Source: Alkalihalobacillus sp. TS-13
Lineage (GTDB): Bacteria; Bacillota; Bacilli; Bacillales; Fictibacillaceae
NCBI RefSeq assembly: GCF_019720915.1
Contig: NZ_JAHKSI010000001.1
Location: forward strand, 806,001-870,000
DNA length: 64,000 nt
Reading direction: 5' to 3'
Shown here: positions 48,035 to 58,752 of the stretch, piece by piece
Layout of the letters: each line of letters opens with the position of its first letter
Numbering within the stretch: position 1 is the first letter of the stretch
Made by a program: the position numbers and the translations under genes
The notes under the pieces: generated by a model
The model's database searches: none
Seen by the model: only the letters and a program-made list of their open reading frames with translations
What the model was told of the DNA's origin: nothing

Positions 48035-49297
48035 ATGAATACATTTATTTCGATCGTAATTATCTTTGGTGCTCTTGTATTCTTTCATGAATTAGGGCAT
48101 CTGTTGCTGGCAAAGAGAGCTGGAATTCTATGTCGTGAGTTTGCAATCGGTTTTGGTCCAAAGATCTTCTCCTCAAAAAAAGGGGAGACGCTATACACGA
48201 TCCGGCTGCTTCCACTCGGCGGGTTTGTACGGATGGCAGGGGAAGATCCTGAAGGAATCGAAATCAAACCCGGAACACAAGTCGGACTGATCTTCGATTC
48301 AGAAGGAAAGGTCAAGCAGATTGTAGCTAATCAGCTGGCCCGTTATCCTGACGCGAAAGTTGTTACCGTTGAGAAGGCTGACATAGAACATGACCTTGTT
48401 CTTAGAGGGCATGTCAATGACGAACTTACAGAATCATATCCTGTACATCCAGAAGCAGAGTTTGTCCAGGATGGTATGCCGATGCAAATCGCCCCTTACA
48501 ATCGCCAATTCGGTTCTAAATCATTGGTAGATCGTTTTCTTGCGATATTTGCCGGGCCATTGATGAACTTCTTGCTCGCATTCGTACTATTGGCTGTTTA
48601 TGCTATGACTCAAGGTATTCCGGTCGATGAAGCACAATTAGGAAAGCTGGATAAAGATGGAGCTGCATATGAAGCAGGGCTTCAAGAAGGGGACCGTGTC
48701 CTCTCAGTTGACGGAGAAGCTGTCAACACTTGGGAAGAGCTTGTCAAAGTCATTCAGCAAAACCCGAATGAAGAGTTACAATTCACCATTCAAAGGGATG
48801 GGGAAACCAATAAGGTTACAGTGACCCCAAACGAGCGGGAATCACAGGATGGTAAATCCTCAGAAGGTTATATTGGTGTATACATGCCGACTGAAGTATC
48901 CTTCCTCGGGTCTCTCCAGTACGGAGTCGAGAAGACAGGAGAACTTACTGTTTTGATTATTCAAGCATTAGGACAGCTTGTCACTGGTCAGATTTCGTTT
49001 GACAATCTTTCGGGTCCCGTTGGTATTTATAAATACACGGACCAGGCTTCCGAAGGAGGCGTCTTTGTCTTATTGCAATGGGCTGCTTTCTTGAGTGTCA
49101 ACCTAGGTATATTCAACCTGTTGCCGCTCCCTGCCCTTGATGGAGGAAGACTGACTTTCCTGGCAATCGAGGCTGTCCGCGGAAAGCCATTGGATCCTCA
49201 AAAAGAAGGATTGGTTCACTTTATCGGTTTCGCCTTGTTGATGTTGTTGATGATCGTTGTCACATGGAATGACATCCATAAATTCTTTATCAACTAA
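48035..49297 (+). CDS. rasP: Site-2 intramembrane metalloprotease RasP
   Basis: RseP/YluC-type protease that cleaves anti-sigma factors and signal-peptide remnants. It has 420 residues. The zinc motif HELGH is at 18-22 in the first membrane helix, a PDZ domain lies at about 195-280, and the second metal motif is PALDGGR near residue 367. Four membrane helices are expected. GGTGGTC is the upstream site. Confidence 0.96.
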   Translation: MNTFISIVIIFGALVFFHELGHLLLAKRAGILCREFAIGFGPKIFSSKKGETLYTIRLLPLGGFVRMAGEDPEGIEIKPGTQVGLIFDSEGKVKQIVANQLARYPDAKVVTVEKADIEHDLVLRGHVNDELTESYPVHPEAEFVQDGMPMQIAPYNRQFGSKSLVDRFLAIFAGPLMNFLLAFVLLAVYAMTQGIPVDEAQLGKLDKDGAAYEAGLQEGDRVLSVDGEAVNTWEELVKVIQQNPNEELQFTIQRDGETNKVTVTPNERESQDGKSSEGYIGVYMPTEVSFLGSLQYGVEKTGELTVLIIQALGQLVTGQISFDNLSGPVGIYKYTDQASEGGVFVLLQWAAFLSVNLGIFNLLPLPALDGGRLTFLAIEAVRGKPLDPQKEGLVHFIGFALLMLLMIVVTWNDIHKFFIN

Positions 49298-49312
49298 CTT
49301 AAAAAAACAAAA

Positions 49313-49350
49313 ACCTGGCTCGTTCTTCCATAAACGAGTCAGGTTTTTTT
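49313..49350 (+). terminator. Rho-independent terminator after rasP
   Basis: ACCTGGCTCGTT (49313-49324) pairs with AACGAGTCAGGT (49333-49344), one pair G-U, and six further T follow. Confidence 0.9.
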
Positions 49351-49646
49351 AGGCTGTTTACTAAAAGTTTGTTACTGATGGAATGTTGGTAAAGTGCTGA
49401 AAGCTTTTGGCAGTGGAAGTATGCGAGACTCCAGCGGGAAAAGCAAGCTAAGCGAGACCCCGAAAGCGAGGAACGAGCTGAGGAGGCTTGCGAAAGTAGG
49501 TATATGCAAGGAAGTGATGTCTAGCTCCCGCCACCAGTCACGTGGATCCCTTCAAACTTCCTACGGCCACAGCCTCCTCGTCAGTTTTCCAGTGACCTAC
49601 GTACCTAACCGGGTCGTTTCCGCTTTTCTATTGCCCGCATAAATTA
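49351..49646 (+). repeat. Repeat family B, copy 5 (before proS)
   Basis: A + orientation copy with the variant left end shared with copy 1 (TGATGGAATGTTG, CTTTTGGCAGTGGAA, ATGCGAGACTCCAGCGGG). It lacks the TTAAAGGATCTTCG module and carries the usual right half (GAAGTGATGTCTAGC, AGCCTCCTCG, TTTTCCAGTGACCTACG). Within the 750-bp rasP-proS gap. Confidence 0.8.
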
Positions 49647-49762
49647 ACAACATTGTTCAAAAACTGAGCTTTTCTCTTAAAACGGTTGATTTTTTAAGCC
49701 AGTACCTTTTAAATTAAAAGAGGTATGATGATCAGATCAAGAAAATAGCAGTTGCAATTTAA

Positions 49763-49897
49763 AGGCTGTTCAATAAAAGATTGTTCCTAAAGACGCTTAT
49801 CATTGGATATGAAAACGATGAGTACTTTAAAAGCGAGTATATTCCCACTCCATTACAATGGAATTGTGATAACAAACAATCTTTATTATAAGAGCCT
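49763..49897 (+). repeat. 135-bp element with 23-bp inverted ends
   Basis: The left end (49763-49785, AGGCTGTTC...GATTGTT) and right end (49875-49897, AACAATC...AGAGCCT) are inverted repeats matching at 19 of 23 positions. The interior adds TTATCA/TGATAA pairing. It carries no gene and resembles a small non-autonomous element or a long hairpin. Confidence 0.5.
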
Positions 49898-49954
49898 ACT
49901 TAAAAAATAGCTTTGTTAAACAATGATGTTGATTTTTGGTTGAGTTTGATTGAA

Positions 49955-49996
49955 GCGAAATTTGCGACACTCCCGCGGAAAGGGAGTAAATTTCGC
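49955..49996 (+). repeat. Mini family B derivative
   Basis: The two outer ends of the B element joined with the core deleted: GCGAAATTTGCGACACTCC directly followed by CGCGGAAAGGGAGTAAATTTCGC-type sequence. Flanked by GATGTTGATTT and AAATCAACA. Confidence 0.65.
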
Positions 49997-50047
49997 AAAA
50001 TCAACAATAAAGTAAAACAAAGCTTAAAAAATAAAGAAGGTGTTGTA

Positions 50048-51742
50048 ATGAAACAAAGTAATTTATATATCCCCACGTTAAGGGAAGTCCCTTCAGATGC
50101 TGAAGCGATCAGCCACCAGTTGCTGGTACGCGCTGGTTTTATCCGCCAAAGCGTGTCTGGAGTCTATTCCTTTCTTCCATTAGGCCGAAAAGTCCTTAGG
50201 AAAGTTGAAACGATCATACGTGAAGAAATGGATAACATCGGTTCCCAGGAAGTTCTGATGCCTGCACTGCAACCATCTGAGCTCTGGGAAGAATCAGGCA
50301 GGTGGAATACATATGGACCTGAATTGATGCGCTTAAATGACCGCCATGAGCGCAGGTTCGCACTTGGTGCTACACATGAAGAATTGATTACTAGCTTGCT
50401 TCGTGATGAAGTGAAATCTTATAAACGATTACCGATGGTGCTTTATCAAATACAAGCGAAATTCCGTGATGAGAAAAGACCACGTTTCGGTCTTCTGCGC
50501 GGTCGGGAGTTCATCATGAAAGATGCCTATTCTTTCGATATCGATCCTGAAGGGTTGGACCGTAATTATGATGCCATTTATGGAGCGTATATGAACGTCT
50601 TCAATCGATGCGGTTTGAACTTTAGAGCAGTCATCGCCGATTCAGGTGCAATGGGTGGTAAAGATACGCATGAATTCATGGTACTCGCTGATATCGGTGA
50701 GGACACGATTGCGTATTCTGATGAATCTGATTTTGCAGCAAACGTAGAGATGGCACCTGTAAAAGTAGAATACAAGAAAGAGGATATGCCTATAAGAGAA
50801 CGGGTAAAAGTCGAAACAGAAAACAAGCGGACGATCTCGGATGTTGCTGAATACTTAAATGTAACCCCGCAAAATTGTATCAAATCACTTTTATGGATGA
50901 TCGATGAGAAGCCGGTCCTTGTGCTTTCACGCGGAGACCATGAGATCAACGATGTTAAAATTAAAAATGCACTTGATGCAGAAGTTGTCGAGTTGGCAAC
51001 TGATGACCAGACGAAAGAATTCGTCGGTTGTGAAGTAGGATATATCGGACCGGTTGATGTACCGGATGAGGTAAAAGTGATTGCTGATCATGCAGTAGAA
51101 TATATCGTAAATGGTGTATGTGGAGCGAATGAACCACTTATGCATTATCAAAACGTCAACCCTGGAACAGATTTTCAAGTTGATTTTTACGATGACCTAC
51201 GCTTCATCGAAGAAGGGGACCCTTCTCCAGATGGAAAAGGAACAATCGTTTTCGCTAGAGGAATCGAGGTTGGCCATGTTTTCAAATTAGGCACAAGGTA
51301 CAGTGAAGCGATGAATGCCAATATACTCGATGAAAACGGGAAATCAAAACCAATCACAATGGGCTCGTACGGAATCGGAGTATCCCGAATAATGGCAGCT
51401 GTCGTGGAACAAATGCATGATGATAATGGGATCGTCTGGCCAAAATCGTTGTCACCGTTTGATGTCCATCTCATTTGCGTCAATCCTAAAAATGATACCC
51501 AGGCTGAACTGGGAGAAGCACTCTATGCTCAATTGAAGAGGAATCGTTTAGATGTATTGTATGATGATCGTAAAGAACGGGCCGGTGTAAAATTCACTGA
51601 TGCTGATTTGATCGGCATTCCGTTCCAGGTCATTGTAGGGAAGCGGGCTGAAGAAGGAATCGTCGAATTGAAAAACCGCCAAACCGGCGAAAAAGCAGAA
51701 AAACATTTATCTGAAATCGAAGCATATATTGCACAAGCTTAA
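50048..51742 (+). CDS. proS: Prolyl-tRNA synthetase
   Basis: Charges tRNA-Pro. The ATG at 50048, after AAGAAGGTG, gives 564 residues, the B. subtilis length. The frame is open further upstream, but that part only translates the B-type repeat remnant. Class II motifs 1-3 are present ([41 protein letters not shown]). An editing INS domain fills about 225-405 and the anticodon-binding domain is C-terminal. No T-box leader was seen. Confidence 0.97.
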   Translation: MKQSNLYIPTLREVPSDAEAISHQLLVRAGFIRQSVSGVYSFLPLGRKVLRKVETIIREEMDNIGSQEVLMPALQPSELWEESGRWNTYGPELMRLNDRHERRFALGATHEELITSLLRDEVKSYKRLPMVLYQIQAKFRDEKRPRFGLLRGREFIMKDAYSFDIDPEGLDRNYDAIYGAYMNVFNRCGLNFRAVIADSGAMGGKDTHEFMVLADIGEDTIAYSDESDFAANVEMAPVKVEYKKEDMPIRERVKVETENKRTISDVAEYLNVTPQNCIKSLLWMIDEKPVLVLSRGDHEINDVKIKNALDAEVVELATDDQTKEFVGCEVGYIGPVDVPDEVKVIADHAVEYIVNGVCGANEPLMHYQNVNPGTDFQVDFYDDLRFIEEGDPSPDGKGTIVFARGIEVGHVFKLGTRYSEAMNANILDENGKSKPITMGSYGIGVSRIMAAVVEQMHDDNGIVWPKSLSPFDVHLICVNPKNDTQAELGEALYAQLKRNRLDVLYDDRKERAGVKFTDADLIGIPFQVIVGKRAEEGIVELKNRQTGEKAEKHLSEIEAYIAQA

Positions 51743-51762
51743 AGATGTTCGAAGGCCTCAGA

Positions 51763-51801
51763 GGGGACTGACGAGTAGATCAAGTCAGTCCTTTCCCTTT
51801 T
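51763..51801 (+). terminator. Rho-independent terminator after proS
   Basis: GGACTGAC (51765-51772) pairs perfectly with GTCAGTCC (51784-51791), followed by TTTCCCTTTT. Confidence 0.75.
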
Positions 51802-51882
51802 CTATATCAAGGTACATACTTGTAAATCGGGTATTGGTACAATGGAAAAGTACCACTCGTTTATAGTTTGATGCTCTGTTAA

Positions 51883-51996
51883 TGGACTTTGTTGATTTTA
51901 AGAGAAATATGCGAAACTCCTGCGCTAAAAACTCCCGAACCACTTGCAGAAAACGAGGAAATTTCTTAGAAATCAGCAATAAAAACTAACAAAGCC
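51883..51996 (+). repeat. Degenerate family B remnant before polC
   Basis: Keeps the outer flank GGACTTTGTTGATTTTA, the left end ATGCGAAACTCCTGCG and a right flank GAAATCAGCAAT...AACAAAGCC. The core is lost. 51743-52020 otherwise contains only the proS terminator and polC ribosome binding site. Confidence 0.5.
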
Positions 51997-52020
51997 TAGT
52001 TTGAAAGGAGTCAAGACGAA

Positions 52021-55000
52021 ATGGAAGACCTCGAAATTCGGAAACAACGATTGTCCTTGTTGCTTGAACAAATCGGTTTTCCTCAAGAGAAACTTTCTTT
52101 TTTTGAAGATGGATATTTGAAGAAGCTCTCCATACAAAAGGAACAGAAAAAATGGACGTTCCATATATTCATAACCACACCTTTGCCATATGATGCTTAT
52201 CAACTACTTGAAACGTTAATACAAAAGGCTTTCCACGCCATTGCAAATGCAAGTTGTGTCATACACTGCGATCAAAAAGAAATCTCAAGTGAATTATTTG
52301 AGAGCTATTGGAGTCCGTGTATCGAACAATTACAATCTCAAAACATGCCTGTCTTGGATATGCTTTCAAGGAAGATGCCTAGCCTTGAAGGAAATAAAGT
52401 CACGGTGAAAGTATCCAATGACGCCCAAGCGATGCTTTTTCAAAGGAAACTTGGTCCATCTCTTGGTTCTACCTTTAAAAAATATGGCTTCCCTACATTG
52501 AACTTTGAGACGAAGGTAGAACAGAACCAGGAAGATTATCAAAGGTTCGTTGAGCAGCGGGAGCAGGAAGATAAGACCAAAGTGATGGCCGCTATGATGG
52601 AGAAAGAAAAAGCGGAGAAGAAACTTGAAAACGGAATTCGTAATGAAAAATTGAAGATTGGATACGGAATAAAGGATGAACCGGTGCAGATCCAATCGAT
52701 TGTGGATGAAGAGAGAAAAATCACCGTCCAGGGTTACGTATTCGATGCCGAGACGAGGGAATTGAGAAGTGGCCGCGTACTATTAACATTCAAGATAACG
52801 GATTATACGGATTCATTGCTTATTAAAATGTTCTCACGTGATAAGGAAGATATCCCAAGACTTCAATCCTTGAAAAAAGGGATGTGGGTGAAGGCACGTG
52901 GAGGAATCCAGAACGATACATTCGTAAGGGATCTCGTCATGATTGCGAATGATATTGAAGAGCTGCCACCAGTAGTCAGGAAGGACGAAGCACCTGAGAA
53001 TGAAAAACGGGTTGAACTTCACCTTCATACACCGATGAGCCAAATGGATGCTATCAGCTCTACGTCTTCTCTCGTCGAACAGGCGGCGAAATGGGGACAC
53101 CCTGCAGTAGCAATCACGGATCATGCAGTCGTTCAATCCTATCCAGAAGCCTATTCTGCCGGTAAAAAGCATGGAATTAAAATTTTGTATGGACTTGAGG
53201 CGAATCTCGTCGATGATGGCGTACCGATCGCTTATAACGATCAGCACAGACTATTACAGGACGAAACGTATGTCATATTTGATGTAGAAACGACTGGTCT
53301 ATCTGCTGTTTATAATAAAATCATTGAGCTTGCAGCGGTGAAAATCAAAAATGGGGAAATAGTCGATCGGTTTGAATCGTTCGCAAATCCACACCATCCT
53401 CTTTCCGCTACGACGATTGATTTGACTGGGATTACTGATGATATGGTGAACTCCGCACCTGAGATCGAAGACGTGTTGAAAGATTTTCATACTTTCATCG
53501 AAGATTCGATTTTAGTGGCTCATAATGCTAGTTTCGATATGGGATTCTTGAATGTCGGTTTTCGGAATGTCGGGATCGGTGATGCGCCAAATCCGGTGAT
53601 CGATACACTTGAACTTGGTAGATTCCTATATCCAGAGTTCAAGAACCATAGATTGAATACGCTGTGTAAGAAGTTCGATATCGAATTGACGCAGCATCAC
53701 AGAGCTATTTACGATGCTGAAGCAACTGGTTATCTTTTATTGAAAATGATCAAGGACAGCATCGAAAAAGGAATCACTTATCATGATGAATTTAATGATC
53801 ACATGGGAGAAACCGGATTTGAACGGACACGCCCATCCCATTGTATTCTTCTTGCAAAAAACCAGGAAGGTCTGAAAAACATCTATAAACTGGTGACAGA
53901 ATCCCATCTCAACTATTTTTATCGTACACCGCGAATACCTAGATCCAAATTGAAGAAAAATCGAGACGGGATTTTGATCGGCTCAGGCTGTGATAAAGGT
54001 GAAGTTTTCGAAGGTATGATGCAGAAGTCTCCTGCAGAAGTGGAAGAGATCGCTAAATTCTATGACTATCTTGAAGTGCAGCCAATAGGAAACTATGAAC
54101 ACCTCATAGAGAAAGAGCTAGTCCAGAATGAGCTTTCATTGAAAGAAATTATCAAGAATATCGTCAAACTTGGCGAAAAACTGGATAAACCTGTAGTTGC
54201 TACCGGGAATGTTCATTACCTTGAAGAAACCGATAAGATATATCGGAAGATCTTGATTGGAAGTCAAGGAAATGCGAATCCTCTTAACAGGCAGAAGCTA
54301 CCTGATGTCCATTTCCGGACCACCGTTGAAATGCTTGAAGAATTCGAATTTCTTGGCGAAGATACAGCAAAAAAGATTGTTGTAGAAGCAACGCAAGCAA
54401 TTGCAGAGAAAATCGAAGAAGTGAAACCGATTCCGGATGATCTTTATACACCAAAGATTGAAGGTGCGGATGATGAAATACGTAACATGAGTTATGGCCG
54501 TGCGCGAAGCATCTATGGAGAAGAGCTTCCGAAACTGGTTGAAGATCGACTGGAAAAAGAGCTTAAGAGTATCATCGGCCATGGTTTTGCCGTCATCTAT
54601 TTGATTTCTCAAAAACTCGTAAAGAAATCATTGAATGATGGTTACCTGGTTGGATCTCGTGGATCCGTCGGCTCGTCTTTCGTGGCGACGATGACGGAAA
54701 TTACCGAGGTGAACCCGCTCCCGCCGCATTATGTATGCCCATCCTGTAAACACTCTGTATTTTTTGATGATGGATCGGTAGGATCAGGGTTCGACCTTCC
54801 TGATAAACAATGTGAAAAATGTAGCACTGAATATACGAAAGATGGTCACGATATTCCATTTGAAACGTTCTTAGGGTTCAAAGGGGACAAAGTGCCTGAT
54901 ATCGACCTGAACTTCTCAGGTGAATATCAACCTCGTGCACATAACTATACGAAAGAACTGTTTGGGGAGGATTATGTATACCGTGCAGGGACGATCGGTA

Positions 55001-56316
55001 CGGTAGCTGAGAAGACGGCCTATGGGTATGTCAAAGGGTATGCTTCTGATTACAATATCCATTACCGTTCAGCAGAAATCGACCGGCTTGTCAGTGGATG
55101 TACCGGTGTGAAAAGGACCACAGGGCAGCACCCAGGCGGTATCATCGTCGTACCTGATTATATGGATATTTTCGACTTTTGTCCGATTCAATTTCCGGCA
55201 GATGACAAGAACTCAGAATGGAAGACGACTCACTTTGACTTCCACTCCATCCATGACAACCTGTTGAAGCTGGATATTCTCGGGCACGATGATCCGACTG
55301 TCATAAGGATGCTTCAGGATCTGAGTGGTATCGATCCGAAAACGATTCCGACTGATGATGCAGAGGTCATGAAATTGTTCGGTGGAACCGAGGCTTTGGG
55401 AGTGACAGAGGAACAGATCATGTGTAAGACGGGAACTTACGGGATCCCAGAGTTCGGAACACGGTTCGTCCGGCAGATGCTTGAGGAGACGAAGCCAAGC
55501 ACATTCTCCGAATTGGTGCAGATCTCAGGTCTTTCCCATGGGACAGACGTATGGTTGAACAATGCGAATGAGTTGATCGCAAATGGAACATGTGAACTTA
55601 AAGATGTGATCGGTTGTCGTGACGATATCATGGTTTATCTGATATACAAAGGTCTCGAGCCATCACTGGCATTTAAGATCATGGAATTCGTCCGTAAAGG
55701 GAAAGGTTTGCAGGATGAATGGATTGAAGAAATGAAAAAGAACGATGTCCCGGATTGGTATATTGAATCTTGTAAAAAGATCAAGTACATGTTCCCGAAA
55801 GCTCATGCTGCTGCATATGTGTTGATGGCAGTAAGGATCGCCTATTTCAAAGTCCACCATCCGATCCTCTTCTATGCTGCATATTTCACTGTTCGTGCAG
55901 ATGATTTCGATTTAGAAGTGATGGTGAGAGGATCTGCAGCGATCCGGCACCGCATTGAAGAAATAAACCAAAAAGGACTTGATGCCTCACCTAAGGAGAA
56001 GAGTTTGCTGACAGTGCTAGAATTGGCACTTGAGATGTGTGAACGTGGGTACGGTTTCAAAAAGGTAGATCTCTACCGTTCTTCTGCATCGGAATTCATC
56101 GTCGATGGAGATACGCTCATTCCACCGTTCAATGCGATTCCAGGACTCGGTACGAATGCGGCGATCAACATCGTCAAAGCAAGAGAGGATGGCGAGTTCC
56201 TTTCGAAAGAAGATCTTCAGCAAAGAAGTAAGATTTCGAAAACGGTGATTCAATACTTAGAAGATCAAGGCTGTCTAGAAGGACTGCCGGATGCGAACCA
56301 GCTCTCGTTGTTCTAA
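52021..56316 (+). CDS. polC: DNA polymerase III alpha subunit, PolC type
   Basis: Main replicative polymerase of low-GC Gram-positives, with built-in 3'-5' proofreading. It has 1431 residues. An OB fold lies at about 235-320. The PHP domain starts at His334 and His336 (ELHLHTP) and is interrupted by the DEDD exonuclease, with Asp421 and Glu423 in FDVETTG. A zinc site has CxxC from Cys906. Polymerase aspartates Asp960 and Asp962 are in VPDIDLNF. The C-terminus ends QLSLF, a probable clamp-binding motif. AAAGGAGTC precedes the ATG. Confidence 0.98.
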   Translation: MEDLEIRKQRLSLLLEQIGFPQEKLSFFEDGYLKKLSIQKEQKKWTFHIFITTPLPYDAYQLLETLIQKAFHAIANASCVIHCDQKEISSELFESYWSPCIEQLQSQNMPVLDMLSRKMPSLEGNKVTVKVSNDAQAMLFQRKLGPSLGSTFKKYGFPTLNFETKVEQNQEDYQRFVEQREQEDKTKVMAAMMEKEKAEKKLENGIRNEKLKIGYGIKDEPVQIQSIVDEERKITVQGYVFDAETRELRSGRVLLTFKITDYTDSLLIKMFSRDKEDIPRLQSLKKGMWVKARGGIQNDTFVRDLVMIANDIEELPPVVRKDEAPENEKRVELHLHTPMSQMDAISSTSSLVEQAAKWGHPAVAITDHAVVQSYPEAYSAGKKHGIKILYGLEANLVDDGVPIAYNDQHRLLQDETYVIFDVETTGLSAVYNKIIELAAVKIKNGEIVDRFESFANPHHPLSATTIDLTGITDDMVNSAPEIEDVLKDFHTFIEDSILVAHNASFDMGFLNVGFRNVGIGDAPNPVIDTLELGRFLYPEFKNHRLNTLCKKFDIELTQHHRAIYDAEATGYLLLKMIKDSIEKGITYHDEFNDHMGETGFERTRPSHCILLAKNQEGLKNIYKLVTESHLNYFYRTPRIPRSKLKKNRDGILIGSGCDKGEVFEGMMQKSPAEVEEIAKFYDYLEVQPIGNYEHLIEKELVQNELSLKEIIKNIVKLGEKLDKPVVATGNVHYLEETDKIYRKILIGSQGNANPLNRQKLPDVHFRTTVEMLEEFEFLGEDTAKKIVVEATQAIAEKIEEVKPIPDDLYTPKIEGADDEIRNMSYGRARSIYGEELPKLVEDRLEKELKSIIGHGFAVIYLISQKLVKKSLNDGYLVGSRGSVGSSFVATMTEITEVNPLPPHYVCPSCKHSVFFDDGSVGSGFDLPDKQCEKCSTEYTKDGHDIPFETFLGFKGDKVPDIDLNFSGEYQPRAHNYTKELFGEDYVYRAGTIGTVAEKTAYGYVKGYASDYNIHYRSAEIDRLVSGCTGVKRTTGQHPGGIIVVPDYMDIFDFCPIQFPADDKNSEWKTTHFDFHSIHDNLLKLDILGHDDPTVIRMLQDLSGIDPKTIPTDDAEVMKLFGGTEALGVTEEQIMCKTGTYGIPEFGTRFVRQMLEETKPSTFSELVQISGLSHGTDVWLNNANELIANGTCELKDVIGCRDDIMVYLIYKGLEPSLAFKIMEFVRKGKGLQDEWIEEMKKNDVPDWYIESCKKIKYMFPKAHAAAYVLMAVRIAYFKVHHPILFYAAYFTVRADDFDLEVMVRGSAAIRHRIEEINQKGLDASPKEKSLLTVLELALEMCERGYGFKKVDLYRSSASEFIVDGDTLIPPFNAIPGLGTNAAINIVKAREDGEFLSKEDLQQRSKISKTVIQYLEDQGCLEGLPDANQLSLF

Positions 56317-56317
56317 G

Positions 56318-56347
56318 TTGCAATTCTAAACACGTTTATGGTATATT
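56318..56347 (+). promoter_or_regulatory. Probable rimP-nusA-infB promoter
   Basis: TTGCAA (56318-56323) and the extended -10 TGGTATATT (TATATT at 56342-56347) are 18 bp apart, beginning one base after the polC stop codon. Predicted start near 56354. Confidence 0.5.
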
Positions 56348-56377
56348 GAAATTGGAAATACTAGTGAATAGGTCGTC

Positions 56378-56410
56378 GGAAGGAGTGGGTGCCAACCCAC
56401 TCTTTCCTTT
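56378..56410 (+). terminator. Hairpin after polC, possible rimP leader attenuator
   Basis: GGAAGGAGTGGGT (56378-56390) pairs with ACCCACTCTTTCC (56395-56407) around loop GCCA, with one G-U pair, followed by TTTATGTTT. It could end polC transcripts. It also lies downstream of the predicted rimP start, so it may act within that leader. Confidence 0.6.
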
Positions 56411-56449
56411 ATGTTTGATATCTTTTTTCTAATGGCCCTGTTAAAGGAC

Positions 56450-56469
56450 TTTGTTTTTTAAAAAACAAA
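56450..56469 (+). other. Perfect 20-bp palindrome before rimP
   Basis: A loopless TTTGTTTTTT / AAAAAACAAA palindrome, bordered by GGCCCT (56434-56439) and AGGGTC (56471-56476). The left flank GTTAAAGGACTTTGTT matches the outer flank of the B remnant at 51883, so it may be a repeat scar. Confidence 0.4.
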
Positions 56470-56545
56470 TAGGGTCATTCTATCAAGTATTCGAATAGCA
56501 AGAATTGAAGCTGAAAAATGTCCCAGTGATAAAGGAGGGCCACAA

Positions 56546-57016
56546 ATGAGTAAAAAGGTGACTGAGATAACGGAAGATCTCGTAACACCGATCTTAGAAT
56601 CCATGGACCTTGAACTAGTAGACGTCGAGTTTGTCAAAGAGGGAAAGAACTGGTTTCTAAGGGTATACATCGATAGCGAAGATGGTGTGGATATTGAAGA
56701 ATGTGGGAAAGTAAGTGAACAATTGAGTGAGAAATTGGACGAAGTCGATCCAATCTCCCAGGCTTATTTCCTTGAGGTGTCTTCACCAGGTGTAGAACGT
56801 CCTTTGAAAAAGGATGCAGACTTTCAAAAAGCAGTCGGCAAGCATGTACATGTAAAAACATATGAACAAATCGATGGGCAAAAAGAATTCGAAGGAACGC
56901 TCACTGCATTTGATGGTGAAGAGCTTACTGTCGAAATTCGCGTGAAGACAAGAACGAAGGAAATCAAGGTACCGTACGACAAAGTTGCTAATGCACGTTT
57001 AGCGGTATCATTCTAA
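56546..57016 (+). CDS. rimP: Ribosome maturation factor RimP
   Basis: Needed for 30S subunit maturation. It has 156 residues. The N-terminal domain contains [22 protein letters not shown] and the conserved [13 protein letters not shown]; the C-terminal domain is Sm-like. AAAGGAGGGCC is the ribosome binding site. First gene of rimP-nusA-rnpM-ylxQ-infB. Confidence 0.96.
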   Translation: MSKKVTEITEDLVTPILESMDLELVDVEFVKEGKNWFLRVYIDSEDGVDIEECGKVSEQLSEKLDEVDPISQAYFLEVSSPGVERPLKKDADFQKAVGKHVHVKTYEQIDGQKEFEGTLTAFDGEELTVEIRVKTRTKEIKVPYDKVANARLAVSF

Positions 57017-57035
57017 TCATAAGGGGGAGAGTCCG

Positions 57036-58145
57036 ATGAGCGATTTAATGGATGCGTTGACAGTACTTGAGAAGGAAAAGGGAATCAGTAAAGACGTAAT
57101 TGTAGAAGCAATTGAGGCGGCATTGATTTCGGCATACAAGCGAAATTTTCATCAAGCACAGAATGTCCGCGTTGATTTTAATCAAGATACGGGCAGTGTA
57201 AAAGTATTTGCAAGAAAAAATGTAGTGGAACAAGTGGAAGACAGCCGCCTGGAGATGTCAGTCGATCAAGCGAAGGAAATCAGTCCTCAATATGAAGAAG
57301 GGGATGTCGTAGAGCTTGAGGTGACACCGAAGGATTTTGGCCGTATTGCAGCACAAACTGCTAAACAAGTCGTCACTCAAAGAGTACGTGAAGCAGAACG
57401 TGGAATCATTTTTTCTGAATTCATCGATCGTGAAGAAGATATCATCACGGGTGTAGTGCAGCGTCAGGATCACCGTTTCATGTATGTAGATCTTGGTCGA
57501 GTCGAAGCGTTGCTGCCCACTACCGAACAAATCCAATCTGAATCTTATAAGACGAATGATCGGATCAAAGTTTTCATCACAAAGGTCGAGAAGACGACAA
57601 AAGGACCACAGATTATGGTTTCAAGGACTCATCCAGGATTATTGAAGAGATTATTCGAGCTGGAAGTACCCGAAATCTATGATGGTACAGTTGAAATCAA
57701 ATCAATTTCACGTGAAGCTGGTGATCGCTCTAAAATATCCGTCCATGCGGAAGACCCGGAAGTAGATCCGGTCGGCTCTTGTGTCGGACCTAGAGGGCAG
57801 CGGGTACAAACGATCGTCAATGAGCTTCACGGCGAAAAGATTGATATTGTAAGATGGTCCAACGATCCTGTGGAATATGTCGCAAATGCTTTGAGTCCTT
57901 CAAAAGTGCTTGAAGTCCAAGTTAATGAAGAGGAAAAGATGACCCGTGTCATCGTCCCTGACTATCAGCTTTCACTTGCAATTGGGAAACGTGGTCAGAA
58001 TGCTAGATTAGCTGCCAAGTTGACTGGCTGGAAAATCGATATCAAGAGTGAGTCAGAAGCAGTTGAACAGGGTTTATATGACCCGGATAAACAACCTAAA
58101 GAGCCGAATTATGATGAAGTATATGACGAAGAACTGGAAGATTAA
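57036..58145 (+). CDS. nusA: Transcription factor NusA
   Basis: Controls pausing, termination and antitermination. It has 369 residues: N-terminal polymerase-binding domain, S1 domain at about 135-200 and two KH domains (GSCVGPRGQRVQTIVNEL and LAIGKRGQNARLAAKLTGW). The acidic C-terminal repeats of E. coli NusA are absent, as in Bacillus. Tail is acidic. Confidence 0.97.
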   Translation: MSDLMDALTVLEKEKGISKDVIVEAIEAALISAYKRNFHQAQNVRVDFNQDTGSVKVFARKNVVEQVEDSRLEMSVDQAKEISPQYEEGDVVELEVTPKDFGRIAAQTAKQVVTQRVREAERGIIFSEFIDREEDIITGVVQRQDHRFMYVDLGRVEALLPTTEQIQSESYKTNDRIKVFITKVEKTTKGPQIMVSRTHPGLLKRLFELEVPEIYDGTVEIKSISREAGDRSKISVHAEDPEVDPVGSCVGPRGQRVQTIVNELHGEKIDIVRWSNDPVEYVANALSPSKVLEVQVNEEEKMTRVIVPDYQLSLAIGKRGQNARLAAKLTGWKIDIKSESEAVEQGLYDPDKQPKEPNYDEVYDEELED

Positions 58146-58160
58146 AAGGAGAGGGAAACG

Positions 58161-58433
58161 ATGAAAAAGCGGAAAATACCGATGCGAAAGTGTATAGCTT
58201 GTCAAGAAAACAAGCCGAAGAAAGAATTGATTCGCATTGTCCGTACTCCTGAAGGAGAAGTTTCGATCGATCTTACCGGTAAAAAGTCAGGCAGAGGAGC
58301 TTACATTTGCAACGAGATCTCCTGTTTTGAATTGGCACAAAAGAAGAAAGCTTTCCAGAACCAACTATCTTTCCAAGTTTCTGATACCGTATACGAAGAA
58401 CTGAAAAGCCAAGTCAGTCAATCGAGGGAATAG
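58161..58433 (+). CDS. rnpM: YlxR/RnpM RNA-binding protein
   Basis: A 90-residue member of the YlxR family, named RnpM in B. subtilis for its link to RNase P. Conserved RKCIACQENKPKKELIRIVR and SGRGAYIC are present. Always encoded between nusA and infB in Bacillales. The ylxQ start follows its stop without a gap. Confidence 0.92.
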   Translation: MKKRKIPMRKCIACQENKPKKELIRIVRTPEGEVSIDLTGKKSGRGAYICNEISCFELAQKKKAFQNQLSFQVSDTVYEELKSQVSQSRE

Positions 58434-58736
58434 ATGAAATCATCATGGGAGTCCCTATTAGGCTTAGCGAATAGAGCTGGAAAATGTGTATCTGGTGAAG
58501 AGTTGGTTGTCAAAGAAATACGTCAGCAACGTGCCAAAATGATCTTGCTTGCAGAAGATGCATCCGCCAATACAAGGAAAAAGCTGATAGATAAGTGTTC
58601 TTACTATCAAGTTCCTTATTATATAGTGCCGAACCGATACGAGTTGGGCAACGCAATTGGGAAAGAACAACGGGTGACCGTTGCTGTGATCGATAATGGA
58701 TTTGCAGAAAAGTTGAAGAAATTAATCGATCAATAA
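58434..58736 (+). CDS. ylxQ: L7Ae-family RNA-binding protein YlxQ
   Basis: A 100-residue L7Ae/L30e/S12e/Gadd45 protein expected to bind K-turn [21 protein letters not shown] and [15 protein letters not shown] are typical. Function in Bacillus is not well defined. Directly adjoins rnpM. Confidence 0.92.
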   Translation: MKSSWESLLGLANRAGKCVSGEELVVKEIRQQRAKMILLAEDASANTRKKLIDKCSYYQVPYYIVPNRYELGNAIGKEQRVTVAVIDNGFAEKLKKLIDQ

Positions 58737-58752
58737 TTTTGGGGGTGACCAA

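Noticed and set aside
49394-49642. Short + strand open frame after rasP
   Set aside because: Lies within family B copy 5 and has no plausible ribosome binding site.
49913-50047. N-terminal extension of ProS by 45 residues
   Set aside because: The extra codons translate a repeat remnant; the ATG at 50048 has a ribosome binding site and gives the standard protein length.
49650-50047. T-box riboswitch before proS
   Set aside because: No T-box core sequence or specifier-type stem was visible, and repeats occupy most of the gap.
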